From contig CAZRQV010000002.1 of NCBI GenBank assembly GCA_964602445.1, forward strand, positions 1 through 64,000: DNA of 64,000 nt, read 5' to 3'. Positions 8,657-17,701 of this stretch are shown here, one piece after another. Position numbers and translations under genes: made by a program. Positions within the stretch are counted from its first letter, which is position 1. Every line of letters starts with the position of its first letter. A model generated the notes under the pieces. That model saw only the letters and a program-made list of their open reading frames with translations. It had not been told where the DNA came from and made no database searches. This stretch comes from HGM12587 sp964602445 (GTDB lineage Bacteria > Bacillota > Clostridia > Lachnospirales > Lachnospiraceae).

Positions 8657-9541
8657 ATGAGATTTGTATTTGTAACCGGAATGTCCGGAGGGGGGAAAAG
8701 TACTGCGAGAAAAATGCTGGAAGATCAGGGGTTTTTCTGTGTAGATAATCTGCCGTTTGCTATGATTCCCATTTTTATGGAAATGGCATACAAAGGCGGA
8801 GGAAAGATGGATAAAGTAGCGTTGTGTGTAGATGCACGCAGCGGCAGTGATCTGGGAGAACTGGAACGCATTTTAGAAGAAGTGACCATGAAGGGATATC
8901 CGTATGAGATCCTTTTTATGGAATGCGAAGATTCTGTACTGATCAAACGCTATAAAGAGACACGAAGAGCGCATCCGATGTCACCGGAAGGACGGGTAGA
9001 GAATGGGATTGCCAAAGAACGAAAAGCACTGGCCTTTTTGAAGGGACATGCAGATTATATCATTGATACCAGTAATTTGCTGACCAGAGAATTGAAAACA
9101 GAATTGGATAAAATTTTTCTGGACAATCATGAATTTGCCAATCTGGTCATTACGGTTCTTTCTTTTGGATTTAAATATGGAATTCCAAGCGATGCGGATC
9201 TTGTATTTGATGTAAGGTTTTTGCCGAATCCATTTTATTATGATGAAATGAAACATTTAACCGGGAATGATGAGTTAGTACACGATTATGTGATGGGATT
9301 TGATGTAGCGAAAGAATTTTTAGCAAAACTTACCGATATGACAGAATTTTTAATCCCAAATTATGTAAGTGAAGGGAAAAATCAGCTGGTCATTGCAGTA
9401 GGCTGTACCGGAGGAAAACACCGTTCGGTAACGTTAGCATCAGAATTGTATGATGCATTAAAGAAAAATCAGAATTATGCCATTAAAATCGAGCACAGGG
9501 ATATTTTAAAAGACAGCAAACGTGCCGGAAATGCATGGTAG
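8657..9541 (+). CDS. rapZ: RapZ/YvcJ family nucleotide-binding protein
   Basis: 294 residues. Walker A GMSGGGKST sits at about 8-16, followed by the family hallmark GFFCVDNLP. The C-terminal half has the conserved IEHRDILKDSKR region and GCTGGKHRSV. In E. coli RapZ is an RNA-binding adaptor controlling glmS; in B. subtilis YvcJ hydrolyses GTP and its role is less clear. A link to cell-wall amino sugar supply fits its place after murB, but this is inference. The start has GCAGGGGGAAAC immediately upstream. Confidence 0.95.
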   Translation: MRFVFVTGMSGGGKSTARKMLEDQGFFCVDNLPFAMIPIFMEMAYKGGGKMDKVALCVDARSGSDLGELERILEEVTMKGYPYEILFMECEDSVLIKRYKETRRAHPMSPEGRVENGIAKERKALAFLKGHADYIIDTSNLLTRELKTELDKIFLDNHEFANLVITVLSFGFKYGIPSDADLVFDVRFLPNPFYYDEMKHLTGNDELVHDYVMGFDVAKEFLAKLTDMTEFLIPNYVSEGKNQLVIAVGCTGGKHRSVTLASELYDALKKNQNYAIKIEHRDILKDSKRAGNAW

Positions 9542-9557
9542 ATTGAAAGGGGAAAAG

Positions 9558-10253
9558 ATGTCATTTTCTTCGAGAGTAAAAGAAGAAATCGCTGTAATTT
9601 CAAGAAAAGACTTTACTTTAAAGCAAAAACAAAGTAAGATGTCAACTAAAGGACTCAAGAAATGGTCTGACTTTGAAGCAAGGGAAAAAATCAGAGAGGC
9701 ATTTCTGCAGTCCGGATCAATCAGTGATCCTGAAAAATTCTATCATTTTGAGATTGTATTTCCTTCTGAGGAAGAGGCAAAGCAGATCTGTGAAATGATG
9801 GAACAGTTTGATCTTGACGGTAAGATCGTTGAGAGAAAGGGTCACTATGTAGTTTACTTAAAAGAAGGGGCACAGATCGCTGATATTCTGCGGGTGATGG
9901 AAGCTTCTTCTGCGTTGATGGAATTTGAAAATATCCGTATTCTGAAAGAAATGAGAAATTCGATCAATCGTCAGGTAAATTGCGAAGCGGCGAATTTAGG
10001 GAAAACCATTTCTGCAGCAGTGAAGCAGGTGGAAGATATTAAATTCATCGAAAGCAGGATTGGGCTGGACAGCCTTCCGGAAGGTCTGGCTGAAACAGCA
10101 AAAAAAAGATTGGAATATCCTGAAGCAGCGCTGAAGGAGTTAGGGGAGTTGATGAATCCGCCTTTGGGAAAATCCGGGGTGAATCATCGGCTGAAAAAAC
10201 TGGGTGAATTAGCAGAAGACTTGAGGAGTCATAGGGAGGAAAAACTATTATGA
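9558..10253 (+). CDS. whiA: WhiA family protein with a large N-terminal deletion
   Basis: 231 residues from ATG 9558 (AAAGGGGAA just upstream). WhiA normally has about 310-320 residues: a degenerate LAGLIDADG homing-endonuclease-like domain of two halves, then a sigma-region-4-like helix-turn-helix. Here the first 13 residues (MSFSSRVKEEIAV) match the normal start, then a short unrelated linker of about 30 residues leads straight to AFLQSGSISDPEKFYHFEIV, which in full-length relatives lies near residue 135. The rest is well conserved, including NSINRQVNCEAANLGKT and the helix-turn-helix around LKELGELMNPPLGKSGVNH. The frame is continuous, so this is a clean in-frame loss of about 85 residues, not a frameshift. 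WhiA influences division and chromosome segregation in Firmicutes; DNA binding through the C-terminal part should remain. Confidence 0.9.
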   Translation: MSFSSRVKEEIAVISRKDFTLKQKQSKMSTKGLKKWSDFEAREKIREAFLQSGSISDPEKFYHFEIVFPSEEEAKQICEMMEQFDLDGKIVERKGHYVVYLKEGAQIADILRVMEASSALMEFENIRILKEMRNSINRQVNCEAANLGKTISAAVKQVEDIKFIESRIGLDSLPEGLAETAKKRLEYPEAALKELGELMNPPLGKSGVNHRLKKLGELAEDLRSHREEKLL

Positions 10254-10504
10254 TCAAAAAAAATATGACAATTCAGCTGCAGTCTGGACTGGAAGCACGT
10301 CCGGTTGCACTTTTAGTGCAGGTGGCAAGCCAGCATGAATGCAGTATCTATGTAGAGGCTGATAACAAAAAGATCAATGCAAAAAGTATCATGGGAATGA
10401 TGACTTTAGGATTGGCACCGGGAGAACAGGTAACTGTAACAGCAGATGGAGCAGATGAGAACGAAGCGATTCAGAGCATTGAACAGTATCTGTCAGCAAA
10501 ATAA
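10250..10504 (+). CDS. crh: Crh-like HPr paralog lacking the active-site histidine
   Basis: 84 residues, HPr fold. The PEP-dependent phosphorylation site His15 of HPr is replaced by Glu15 (SGLEARPVA) while the regulatory Ser46 is kept (NAKSIMGMM). That is the logic of B. subtilis Crh, which has Gln15, cannot carry sugar phosphate, and acts with CcpA once HPr kinase has phosphorylated Ser46. The gene sits directly after whiA with a 4-nt overlap (ATGA), the same place as crh in Bacillus. A true HPr with His15 is encoded at 42481. A function in carbon catabolite control is therefore likely but not shown. Confidence 0.88.
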   Translation: MIKKNMTIQLQSGLEARPVALLVQVASQHECSIYVEADNKKINAKSIMGMMTLGLAPGEQVTVTADGADENEAIQSIEQYLSAK

Positions 10505-10513
10505 AAGATAATG

Positions 10514-10548
10514 ATGGCTCTGCTACAAATGTGGCAGAGCCATTTTCA
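10514..10548 (+). terminator. Rho-independent terminator
   Basis: A 10-bp stem ATGGCTCTGC at 10514-10523 pairs with 10534-10543, followed by TTTTC. It ends the murB-rapZ-whiA-crh transcript. Confidence 0.85.
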
Positions 10549-10683
10549 AAATTAAAAAAAGATGATAAAATTAGAATAGGATCAGGATAGGAAAAGAATC
10601 ATGCAGCAGTAGGAGCAGATTTCAGTGGGAACCCGTTCTTGATCAAAGGCATCGGAAGACTGCGGTGCAGGAAAGGAAACAAG

Positions 10684-12462
10684 ATGAAGATAGAAAACTT
10701 ACGTAGTTTGATGAAAATTTATGGAATGGATTACTATGTGATTCCAACAGATGATTTTCATGCTTCTGAATATGTAGGAGCTTATTTTAAAACAAGAGAA
10801 TGGATTTCAGGATTTACAGGAAGTGCCGGAACAATGCTGGTAGGTGCAGAGTTTGCAGGTCTGTGGACAGATGGAAGATATTTTTTACAGGCAGCAGATC
10901 AGCTGGCAGGAACAGAAACCCAACTGATGAAAATGGGAGAAGAAGGCGTTCCGACCCTGACGGAATATTTGAAAGAACACTTAAAAGAGGGCATGACACT
11001 GGGATTTGACGGAAGATGTGTCAGTGCAGGATTTGTGGAAGCAGTCAAAGAAGCATTAGGCGACTGCAGTATTAAGATTCTTTATGAAAAAGATCTGGTA
11101 GGGGAACTGTGGAAAGACAGACCGGCACTTTCCAAAAAGCCGGCTTGGTTTTTGAACGATGAAAATTGCGGAAAATCCCGCAGAGAAAAGCTGGCAGATG
11201 TAAGAACTGCGATGAAAGAAAAAGGCGCAGAAGCACTGCTTTTAACTTCTTTGGACGATATTGCATGGCTTTTTAATATGCGTGGTGATGATATCGATTA
11301 TAATCCGGTAGTGTTATCTTTCTGTATTATGACAGAAAAAGAAACCCGTTTATTTGTTCAGAAAGGAAGTCTGAATGCAGAGCAGGAGATTGAGCTGGTT
11401 AAAGATGGAATCCTTCTGGATTCTTATCTGAATGTTTATGAATATATCAAAACATTGGATCAGAAGAGCATCTGGCTGGATGATCAGAAAACAAGTTTTG
11501 CATTGATGGAAAATATCCCGTCAGAAATGGAACTGATCAAAGAAATGACACCGGTAGCTCTGGCAAAATGTATTAAGAATGAAAAAGAACAGGAAAATAT
11601 GAGAGCTGCCCACTTAAAAGATGGTGTTGCAGTGACCAAATTTATGTACTGGCTGAAAACAAATGCAGGAAAAACAGAAATGACCGAACTTTCTGTGGAT
11701 GAATGTATCAGAAATTTCCGCGCAGCTCAGGAAGGATTTTTAGAAGAAAGCTTTGGAACAATCTGTGGATATGGTCCTCATGGTGCGATCATCCACTATA
11801 GTGCGACAGAAGAAACAAATGCAAAGATCGAACCGTCAGGACTGCTGCTCATTGACAGCGGCGGACAGTATTATGAAGGAACTACGGATATTACCAGAAC
11901 ATTTGCAATGGGTCCGGTAACAGAAGAAGAAAAGAAACATTTTACACTGGTACTGAAAGGCAACTTACGATTGGGAGCTGTAAAATTCAGAGAAGGATGC
12001 ACCGGAGAAAATCTGGACATTATGGCTCGTCAGCCGTTCTGGGAAGAAGGAATTGATTATAATCACGGTACAGGCCACGGTGTTGGATTTGTATTAAATG
12101 TACATGAAGCACCGGGAAGAATTAACTGGAAGGCAAGACCGGGGGCAGGAGATGATGGAGCAATTCTGCCGGGAATGATCATTTCCAATGAACCGGGATT
12201 TTATCCGGAAGGAAAACATGGAATCCGTCTGGAAAATCTGATTCTTTGTAAAGAGGCAGAAAAAACAGAATACGGAAGATTTTTAGAATTTGAAACATTG
12301 ACACTGGTTCCATTTGATCTGGATGCAGTGGAGGAATCGATGTTGGAAACGAAAGAAAAACAGCTGCTGAATGATTACCACAGCAGAGTATATCACGAAC
12401 TTGCGCCATATATGACTGCAGAAGAGTTAGAATGGCTGAAACATGCGACAAGAGCGATTTAA
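10684..12462 (+). CDS. pepP: Aminopeptidase P family (M24B) Xaa-Pro peptidase
   Basis: 592 residues from ATG 10684, which has AGGAAAGGAA upstream; the open frame begins at 10639 but without support. Three-domain architecture as in eukaryote-like aminopeptidase P: two creatinase-N domains (about 1-300), the pita-bread catalytic domain (about 305-530) and a C-terminal M24_C extension. The metal ligands are visible: LIDSGGQYYEGTTDITR (two Asp), HGTGHGVGF (His), SNEPGFY and GIRLENL (two Glu). It releases N-terminal residues before proline from peptides, probably in the cytoplasm since no signal peptide is seen. First gene of a six-gene run to 17661. Confidence 0.93.
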   Translation: MKIENLRSLMKIYGMDYYVIPTDDFHASEYVGAYFKTREWISGFTGSAGTMLVGAEFAGLWTDGRYFLQAADQLAGTETQLMKMGEEGVPTLTEYLKEHLKEGMTLGFDGRCVSAGFVEAVKEALGDCSIKILYEKDLVGELWKDRPALSKKPAWFLNDENCGKSRREKLADVRTAMKEKGAEALLLTSLDDIAWLFNMRGDDIDYNPVVLSFCIMTEKETRLFVQKGSLNAEQEIELVKDGILLDSYLNVYEYIKTLDQKSIWLDDQKTSFALMENIPSEMELIKEMTPVALAKCIKNEKEQENMRAAHLKDGVAVTKFMYWLKTNAGKTEMTELSVDECIRNFRAAQEGFLEESFGTICGYGPHGAIIHYSATEETNAKIEPSGLLLIDSGGQYYEGTTDITRTFAMGPVTEEEKKHFTLVLKGNLRLGAVKFREGCTGENLDIMARQPFWEEGIDYNHGTGHGVGFVLNVHEAPGRINWKARPGAGDDGAILPGMIISNEPGFYPEGKHGIRLENLILCKEAEKTEYGRFLEFETLTLVPFDLDAVEESMLETKEKQLLNDYHSRVYHELAPYMTAEELEWLKHATRAI

Positions 12463-12470
12463 GGAGTATC

Positions 12471-13223
12471 ATGGAAGCATACAGCGGATTTGCAAAAGTA
12501 TATGATTTGTTTATGGATAATATTCCATATGAAGAATGGACAGCCTATGTAAAAGATTTGCTTTCAGAAGAAGGCATAGAAGAAGGAATTTTACTGGATC
12601 TTGGCTGCGGTACAGGAAGTGTAACAGAACTTCTGGCAAAAGCCGGATTTGATATGATCGGAATTGATAATTCAGAAGAAATGCTGGAAATTGCCATGGA
12701 AAAGAAGGCAGAATCCGAACTGGATATTTTATATCTGCTGCAGGATATGAGAGAATTTGAACTTTACGGTACAGTAAAAGGCATTGTCAGCATCTGCGAT
12801 TCTATGAATTATATTCTGGAAGACGAAGATCTTCTGGATGTTCTGAAACTGGTGCATAATTATCTGGATAATGATGGAATCTTTATTTTTGATATGAACA
12901 CTATGTACAAGTACGAAAACATTCTTGCAGATAATACATTTGCAGAAGACAGGGAAGAATCCAGCTTTATCTGGGAAAATTATTATGATGAAGAGGAAGA
13001 GATCAATCAGTATGACCTTGCCCTTTTTGTGAAAGAGGAAGATGGAAGATTCACGAAATACGAAGAAACACATTTGCAGCGTGCATATGAACAAAAAAGA
13101 GTCGAAGAACTGATCCGGGAATCCGGATTGGAACTTTTACATGTGTATGATGCATTTACCAGAGAATTACCGGCAGAGGATTCTGAACGAATTTATTTTG
13201 TATGTAGACGACCTGCCAGATAG
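12471..13223 (+). CDS. Class I SAM-dependent methyltransferase
   Basis: 250 residues from ATG 12471, preceded by AAGGAG that overlaps the pepP stop. SAM motif I is LLDLGCGTGSVTELL at about 43-57, the acidic end of strand beta-2 is GIDNSEEML, and a post-II region follows. The substrate cannot be predicted; the protein is of the small YqeM/UbiE-like methyltransferase type. The 8-nt gap from pepP and 11-nt gap to hslO place it in the same operon. Confidence 0.88.
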   Translation: MEAYSGFAKVYDLFMDNIPYEEWTAYVKDLLSEEGIEEGILLDLGCGTGSVTELLAKAGFDMIGIDNSEEMLEIAMEKKAESELDILYLLQDMREFELYGTVKGIVSICDSMNYILEDEDLLDVLKLVHNYLDNDGIFIFDMNTMYKYENILADNTFAEDREESSFIWENYYDEEEEINQYDLALFVKEEDGRFTKYEETHLQRAYEQKRVEELIRESGLELLHVYDAFTRELPAEDSERIYFVCRRPAR

Positions 13224-13234
13224 GAGAATAGAAA

Positions 13235-14113
13235 ATGGGAGATTATATTGTTAGAGCCATGGCGGCTGATCAGCAGATTCGTGCTTTTGCAGTAACATCA
13301 AGAGAATTGGTAGAAAAAGCAAGAGAATCTCATAATACAAGTCCGGTAGCAACGGCAGCACTGGGAAGACTTTTAAGTGCCGGAGCGATGATGGGTGTCA
13401 TGATGAAGGGAGAAAAGGATGTTCTGACCCTTCAGATGAAAGGAAGCGGTCCGCTGGGCGGCAATACGGTGACTGCCGACAGTCAGGGAAATGTCAAAGG
13501 ATATGTAGACAATCCGGATGCAATGCTTCCTCCAAACGCAGAAGGCAAACTGGATGTGGGCGGTGCCATCGGTATCGGTATTTTGAATGTCATCAAAGAT
13601 ATGGGCTTAAAAGAACCATATAACGGTACGGTAGAATTAAAGACAGGGGAAATCGGAGATGATCTGACTTACTATTTTGCGACCAGTGAACAGGTACCGT
13701 CAGCAGTAGGTCTGGGTGTTCTGATGAACAAAGACAATACCGTAAAACAGGCGGGTGGATTTATTATCCAGCTGATGCCGTTTATCGATGAAAAGATCGT
13801 AGACAGACTGGAAGAAAAACTTGCCAATGTAAAGAGTGTTACCTCTATGCTGGACAATGGTTATACTCCGGAAATGATCTTAGAAGAACTGCTTGGAGAG
13901 TTTGGTCTTGAAATCACAGATACGGTTCCAACACAGTTTTCTTGTAACTGTGATAAAAAACGTGTAGAGAAAGCACTTATCGGTGTAGGACGAAAAAATT
14001 TAAATGAAATGGTTCAGGACGGAAAGACCATCGAGGTGAACTGCCATTTCTGTAATGCAAAATATGAATTTACGGTAGAAGAATTAAAAGAGCTGATCAA
14101 AAGGAGCAAATAA
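13235..14113 (+). CDS. hslO: Redox-regulated chaperone Hsp33
   Basis: 292 residues, full length. Hsp33 is a cytoplasmic holdase activated by oxidation and heat. The C-terminal zinc switch is complete: CNC at about 236-238 and CHFC at about 269-272. The N-terminal substrate-binding domain has the conserved GPLGGNTVTADSQGNVKGYV. It lies 1 nt before nadE. Confidence 0.96.
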   Translation: MGDYIVRAMAADQQIRAFAVTSRELVEKARESHNTSPVATAALGRLLSAGAMMGVMMKGEKDVLTLQMKGSGPLGGNTVTADSQGNVKGYVDNPDAMLPPNAEGKLDVGGAIGIGILNVIKDMGLKEPYNGTVELKTGEIGDDLTYYFATSEQVPSAVGLGVLMNKDNTVKQAGGFIIQLMPFIDEKIVDRLEEKLANVKSVTSMLDNGYTPEMILEELLGEFGLEITDTVPTQFSCNCDKKRVEKALIGVGRKNLNEMVQDGKTIEVNCHFCNAKYEFTVEELKELIKRSK

Positions 14114-14114
14114 G

Positions 14115-16034
14115 ATGAATTACGGCTTTGTTAAAACAGCGGCAGTTACTCCGAAAATTAAAGTAGCTGATGTAGCCCATAATGGAGCAGAAATTGAAAA
14201 GCTGATGAGAGAAGCATCAGAAAATGGTGCACAGATCATCGTTTTTCCGGAACTTTGTATCACAGGATATACTTGCGGAGATCTTTTTTCTCAGGAACTT
14301 TTAATTTCCGCTTCCAGAAAAGAATTGGAACGGCTGGTAAAGGTCAGTGAGGAAGTACCAGGACTGATGATGGTAGGACTTCCTTGGGAACATCGGGGAA
14401 AACTTTATAATGTGGCAGCAGTATTTGAAAATGGTCAGATGTTAGGAATCGTTCCAAAGATGTACCTGCCAAACAGTGCAGAATTTTATGAAGCACGAAA
14501 TTTTACACCGGGAAAATCAGGGTATGAGTATATCGATTTTGAAGGAGAGCTGGTTCCGTTTGGCACCAGTCTGCTGTTTACCTGTGAAAATATGAAAGGA
14601 CTGACCGTTGCTGCAGAAATCTGTGAAGATTTGTGGACAGCAGCTCCGCCAAGTGTATCTCATGCACTTCATGGTGCAACCGTAATCGCAAATCTTTCCG
14701 CAAGCAATGAAACGACCGGAAAGAGTGAATATCGAAGACAGCTGGTAGCAGGTCAGTCTGCAAGATTGTATTGTGCCTATATTTATGCATCTGCAGGCGA
14801 AGGTGAATCTACAACGGATCTTGTGTTCAGCGGCCACAATCTGATCGCAGAAGACGGCTCTGTTTTGGCAGAATCTGAAAAATATAAGTCAGGAATTACG
14901 TATGCAGAGATTGATGTAGAGCATTTGGTCGGAGATCGCCGCAGAAGTACCACTTTTGTAACGTTAGATCCTGTAGACGGAAATTATCTGGAAGTGGATT
15001 TTGAGTTAAGAGAAGTTCCGCTGATGCTTACGAGAACGATCAATCCGTCTCCGTTTGTACCTCAGGGAAAACATCAGTGGGAACAACGCTGTGAAGAAAT
15101 TCTGGAAATTCAGGCAATGGGGCTGAAAAAACGTCTGGAACACACCAACTGCAATCATGCGGTGATCGGAATTTCCGGTGGACTGGATTCCACGCTGGCA
15201 CTTCTTGTGACAGCATTGGCATTCGATGTTCTGGGGAAACCTAGAAGCTGTATTACAGCAGTTACCATGCCTTGTTTTGGTACAACAGACAGAACTTACC
15301 GTAATGCGTGCGAGCTTACCAGACGACTGGGAGCAGAATTAAGAGAAGTAGATATTAAAAATGCCGTACGGACTCATTTTGCAGATATTGGGCAAGATGA
15401 AACAAAACACGATGTTACTTTTGAAAATTCTCAGGCGAGAGAACGTACTCAGGTATTGATGGACATTGCCAATCAGATGGGAGGAATGGTTATCGGTACG
15501 GGAGATATGTCAGAGCTGGCACTGGGCTGGGCAACCTATAATGGGGATCATATGTCCATGTATGGTGTCAATGGTTCTGTACCGAAAACACTGGTACGTC
15601 ATCTGGTACGTTATTACGCAGAAAGCTGTAAAGACGAAAAACTGGCAGAAATCCTGCTGGACGTACTGGATACACCGGTAAGTCCGGAATTGCTGCCGCC
15701 GAAAGACGGTGAAATCGCACAGAAAACAGAAGATATCGTAGGTCCATACGAACTTCACGATTTCTTTATGTACTATATTTTACGATTCGGGTTTTCACCT
15801 GCAAAGATCTATCTGTTGGCACAGGCTGCTTTTGCAGGAGAATATGACAAAGAAACGATCAAAAAATGGTTGCATACATTTTATCGAAGATTTTTCGCAC
15901 AGCAGTTTAAACGTTCCTGTCTGCCGGATGGACCAAAAGTAGGATCGGTTGGAGTGTCACCGAGAGGAGATCTTCGAATGCCAAGTGATGCCTGTGCGGC
16001 ATTGTGGCTTGCAGAGATGGAAACACTGGATTGA
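14115..16034 (+). CDS. nadE: Glutamine-dependent NAD+ synthetase
   Basis: 639 residues, the two-domain form. The N-terminal nitrilase-like glutaminase has the Glu-Lys-Cys triad in FPELCITGYTC, VPKMYLPNS and AAEICEDLW. The C-terminal synthetase has the PP-loop GISGGLDSTLALLV. The enzyme amidates deamido-NAD to NAD+ using ammonia channelled from glutamine. It forms an operon with hslO upstream and a VOC protein downstream. Confidence 0.97.
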   Translation: MNYGFVKTAAVTPKIKVADVAHNGAEIEKLMREASENGAQIIVFPELCITGYTCGDLFSQELLISASRKELERLVKVSEEVPGLMMVGLPWEHRGKLYNVAAVFENGQMLGIVPKMYLPNSAEFYEARNFTPGKSGYEYIDFEGELVPFGTSLLFTCENMKGLTVAAEICEDLWTAAPPSVSHALHGATVIANLSASNETTGKSEYRRQLVAGQSARLYCAYIYASAGEGESTTDLVFSGHNLIAEDGSVLAESEKYKSGITYAEIDVEHLVGDRRRSTTFVTLDPVDGNYLEVDFELREVPLMLTRTINPSPFVPQGKHQWEQRCEEILEIQAMGLKKRLEHTNCNHAVIGISGGLDSTLALLVTALAFDVLGKPRSCITAVTMPCFGTTDRTYRNACELTRRLGAELREVDIKNAVRTHFADIGQDETKHDVTFENSQARERTQVLMDIANQMGGMVIGTGDMSELALGWATYNGDHMSMYGVNGSVPKTLVRHLVRYYAESCKDEKLAEILLDVLDTPVSPELLPPKDGEIAQKTEDIVGPYELHDFFMYYILRFGFSPAKIYLLAQAAFAGEYDKETIKKWLHTFYRRFFAQQFKRSCLPDGPKVGSVGVSPRGDLRMPSDACAALWLAEMETLD

Positions 16035-16088
16035 GCAGAACCTTCATAGAAGGAAAATATAAAAATGATATTGACAGGGGGCAGTGTT

Positions 16089-16469
16089 ATGAAGTTAAAA
16101 CATATTCACCATATTGCGATCATTACATCTGATTATGAAAAGACAAAAGATTTTTATGTCCGCAAATTAGGATTTAAAGTTTTGCGGGAAAACTATCGGG
16201 AAGATCGGGCAGATATTAAGCTGGATCTTCAGATGGGAGATTGTGAATTGGAAGTATTTGTGACGAAAAATGCACCGAAACGTCCATCTTATCCGGAAGC
16301 ATTGGGACTGCGTCATTTGGCATTTCAAGTAAAAGATATTGAAAAAACGGTTCGTGAGTTAAATGAAATGGGCATTGAAACAGAACCGATTCGTTTTGAC
16401 CTCTTTACAGAAGAACGAATGACATTTTTTAAAGATCCTGACGGTCTTCCAATCGAAATTCGTGAATAG
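16089..16469 (+). CDS. VOC (glyoxalase/bleomycin resistance) family protein, YaeR-like
   Basis: 126 residues from ATG 16089 (AGGGGGCAG upstream), beginning MKLKHIHHIAIITSDYEKTK as usual for YaeR-like proteins; a start at 16065 is possible. Metal-ligand candidates are the His of HHIAI, the Glu of LEVFV, the His of LRHLAFQV and the Glu of LPIEIRE. It could act on a methylglyoxal-type substrate, but VOC members are diverse and the substrate is unknown. Confidence 0.88.
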   Translation: MKLKHIHHIAIITSDYEKTKDFYVRKLGFKVLRENYREDRADIKLDLQMGDCELEVFVTKNAPKRPSYPEALGLRHLAFQVKDIEKTVRELNEMGIETEPIRFDLFTEERMTFFKDPDGLPIEIRE

Positions 16470-16512
16470 TGGGAGCAGAAGGAATTCTTGAGGAAAGAAA
16501 AACGCAGTAAAA

Positions 16513-17661
16513 ATGATGGAAATAAAAGTACCTGAATATTATAAAAAATTTAAATGTACGGCGGATCAGTGTCCGGATACCTGCTGTGCAGGATGGCAGA
16601 TTGTTATCGATGAAAAAACACTGAAAAAATATCATCAGTTTCCTGGACCTTTTGGAAACCGTCTGGCTAACTCGATTGACTGGAGAGAAGGGGTATTCAA
16701 ACAGTATGAGGAAAACCGCTGTGCATTTTTAGATGAAAACAATCTTTGCGATATTTATACGGAAGCAGGAGAAAAGATGTTTTGCCGAACCTGCCGGACT
16801 TATCCGAGACATTATGAAGAATTTGAAAATGTCCGGGAAATTTCGCTGGCAATGTCCTGTCCGGAGGCAGCAAAGCTGATATTGATGCGGACAGAACCGG
16901 TTCGTTTTCTGACCGCTGAAAAACGGTGCAAAGAAGAAGTTTATGAGAATTTTGATTTCTTTTTATATTCCAAATTGACGGATGCGCGCCAGATTATTTT
17001 TAAGATACTGCAGAACAGAGAGCAGAAGATCGAAGAACGCTGTGCCATGGTACTTGCGTTTACACATGATCTGCAGATTCGTATTGATCGTGGAACGATC
17101 GGTGAAATGGAAACTGTATTTGCCCGTTATATGAAAGAAGGGGCAAAGGAACGGTTTTACAGAAAACTGCAGCCTTACAGAAATCGCAGCCATAGTACAA
17201 AAACATTGAAAGAAGAGATGCTCAGACAGTTTTCGAAGTTAGAGGTTCTTCGCAGTTCCTGGCCGGAATTGTTGAAAAGGACACGGGAGCTGCCTTATGA
17301 TGAAGAACGAAAAAAGAGATGGAACGAAAAAGAAGACGGCTTTGTTCCTGAAATTGTGACAGAGCAGCTGATGGTATATTTTATCTTTACCTATTTTTGC
17401 GGTGCAGTCTATGATGAAGAAGCGTATACGAAAATGGCGTTTGCTGTGATCGGTACACTGATGATCATGGAAACCGCAGAAACACTCTGGGCAGAATCTG
17501 ATTCGATGACCAAAATGGAAGCGGTACTGGAAACTGCCAAATGTTATTCCAGAGAAGTAGAGCATTCGGATGAAAATATTGTACTTCTGGAAAAGCTTTC
17601 CAAAACAGAAGAAGTATTTTCAATGGAAAATCTGATCGTAATGCTGTTAGCAGAAACATAA
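16513..17661 (+). CDS. fliB: FliB-like lysine-N-methylase family protein
   Basis: 382 residues (or 381 from the adjacent ATG). The cysteine-rich N-terminal region is typical of the FliB flagellin lysine-N-methylase family: CTADQCPDTCCAGWQ, CAFLDENNLCDIY, MFCRTCRTYPRH and MSCPEA. These cysteines likely bind a metal cluster. FliB in Salmonella methylates flagellin lysines, but no flagellar gene lies in this window, so another target is possible. Last gene of the pepP-nadE operon, followed by a strong terminator. Confidence 0.85.
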   Translation: MMEIKVPEYYKKFKCTADQCPDTCCAGWQIVIDEKTLKKYHQFPGPFGNRLANSIDWREGVFKQYEENRCAFLDENNLCDIYTEAGEKMFCRTCRTYPRHYEEFENVREISLAMSCPEAAKLILMRTEPVRFLTAEKRCKEEVYENFDFFLYSKLTDARQIIFKILQNREQKIEERCAMVLAFTHDLQIRIDRGTIGEMETVFARYMKEGAKERFYRKLQPYRNRSHSTKTLKEEMLRQFSKLEVLRSSWPELLKRTRELPYDEERKKRWNEKEDGFVPEIVTEQLMVYFIFTYFCGAVYDEEAYTKMAFAVIGTLMIMETAETLWAESDSMTKMEAVLETAKCYSREVEHSDENIVLLEKLSKTEEVFSMENLIVMLLAET

Positions 17662-17694
17662 AAATAGAACCCGACATTGTCGGGTTCTATTTTT
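17661..17694. terminator. Bidirectional rho-independent terminator
   Basis: A perfect 15-bp stem (17661-17675 with 17679-17693) with a 3-nt loop, A-rich on one end and T-rich on the other. It serves the convergent genes fliB and typA. Confidence 0.93.
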
Positions 17695-17701
17695 ATGTTT
17701 T

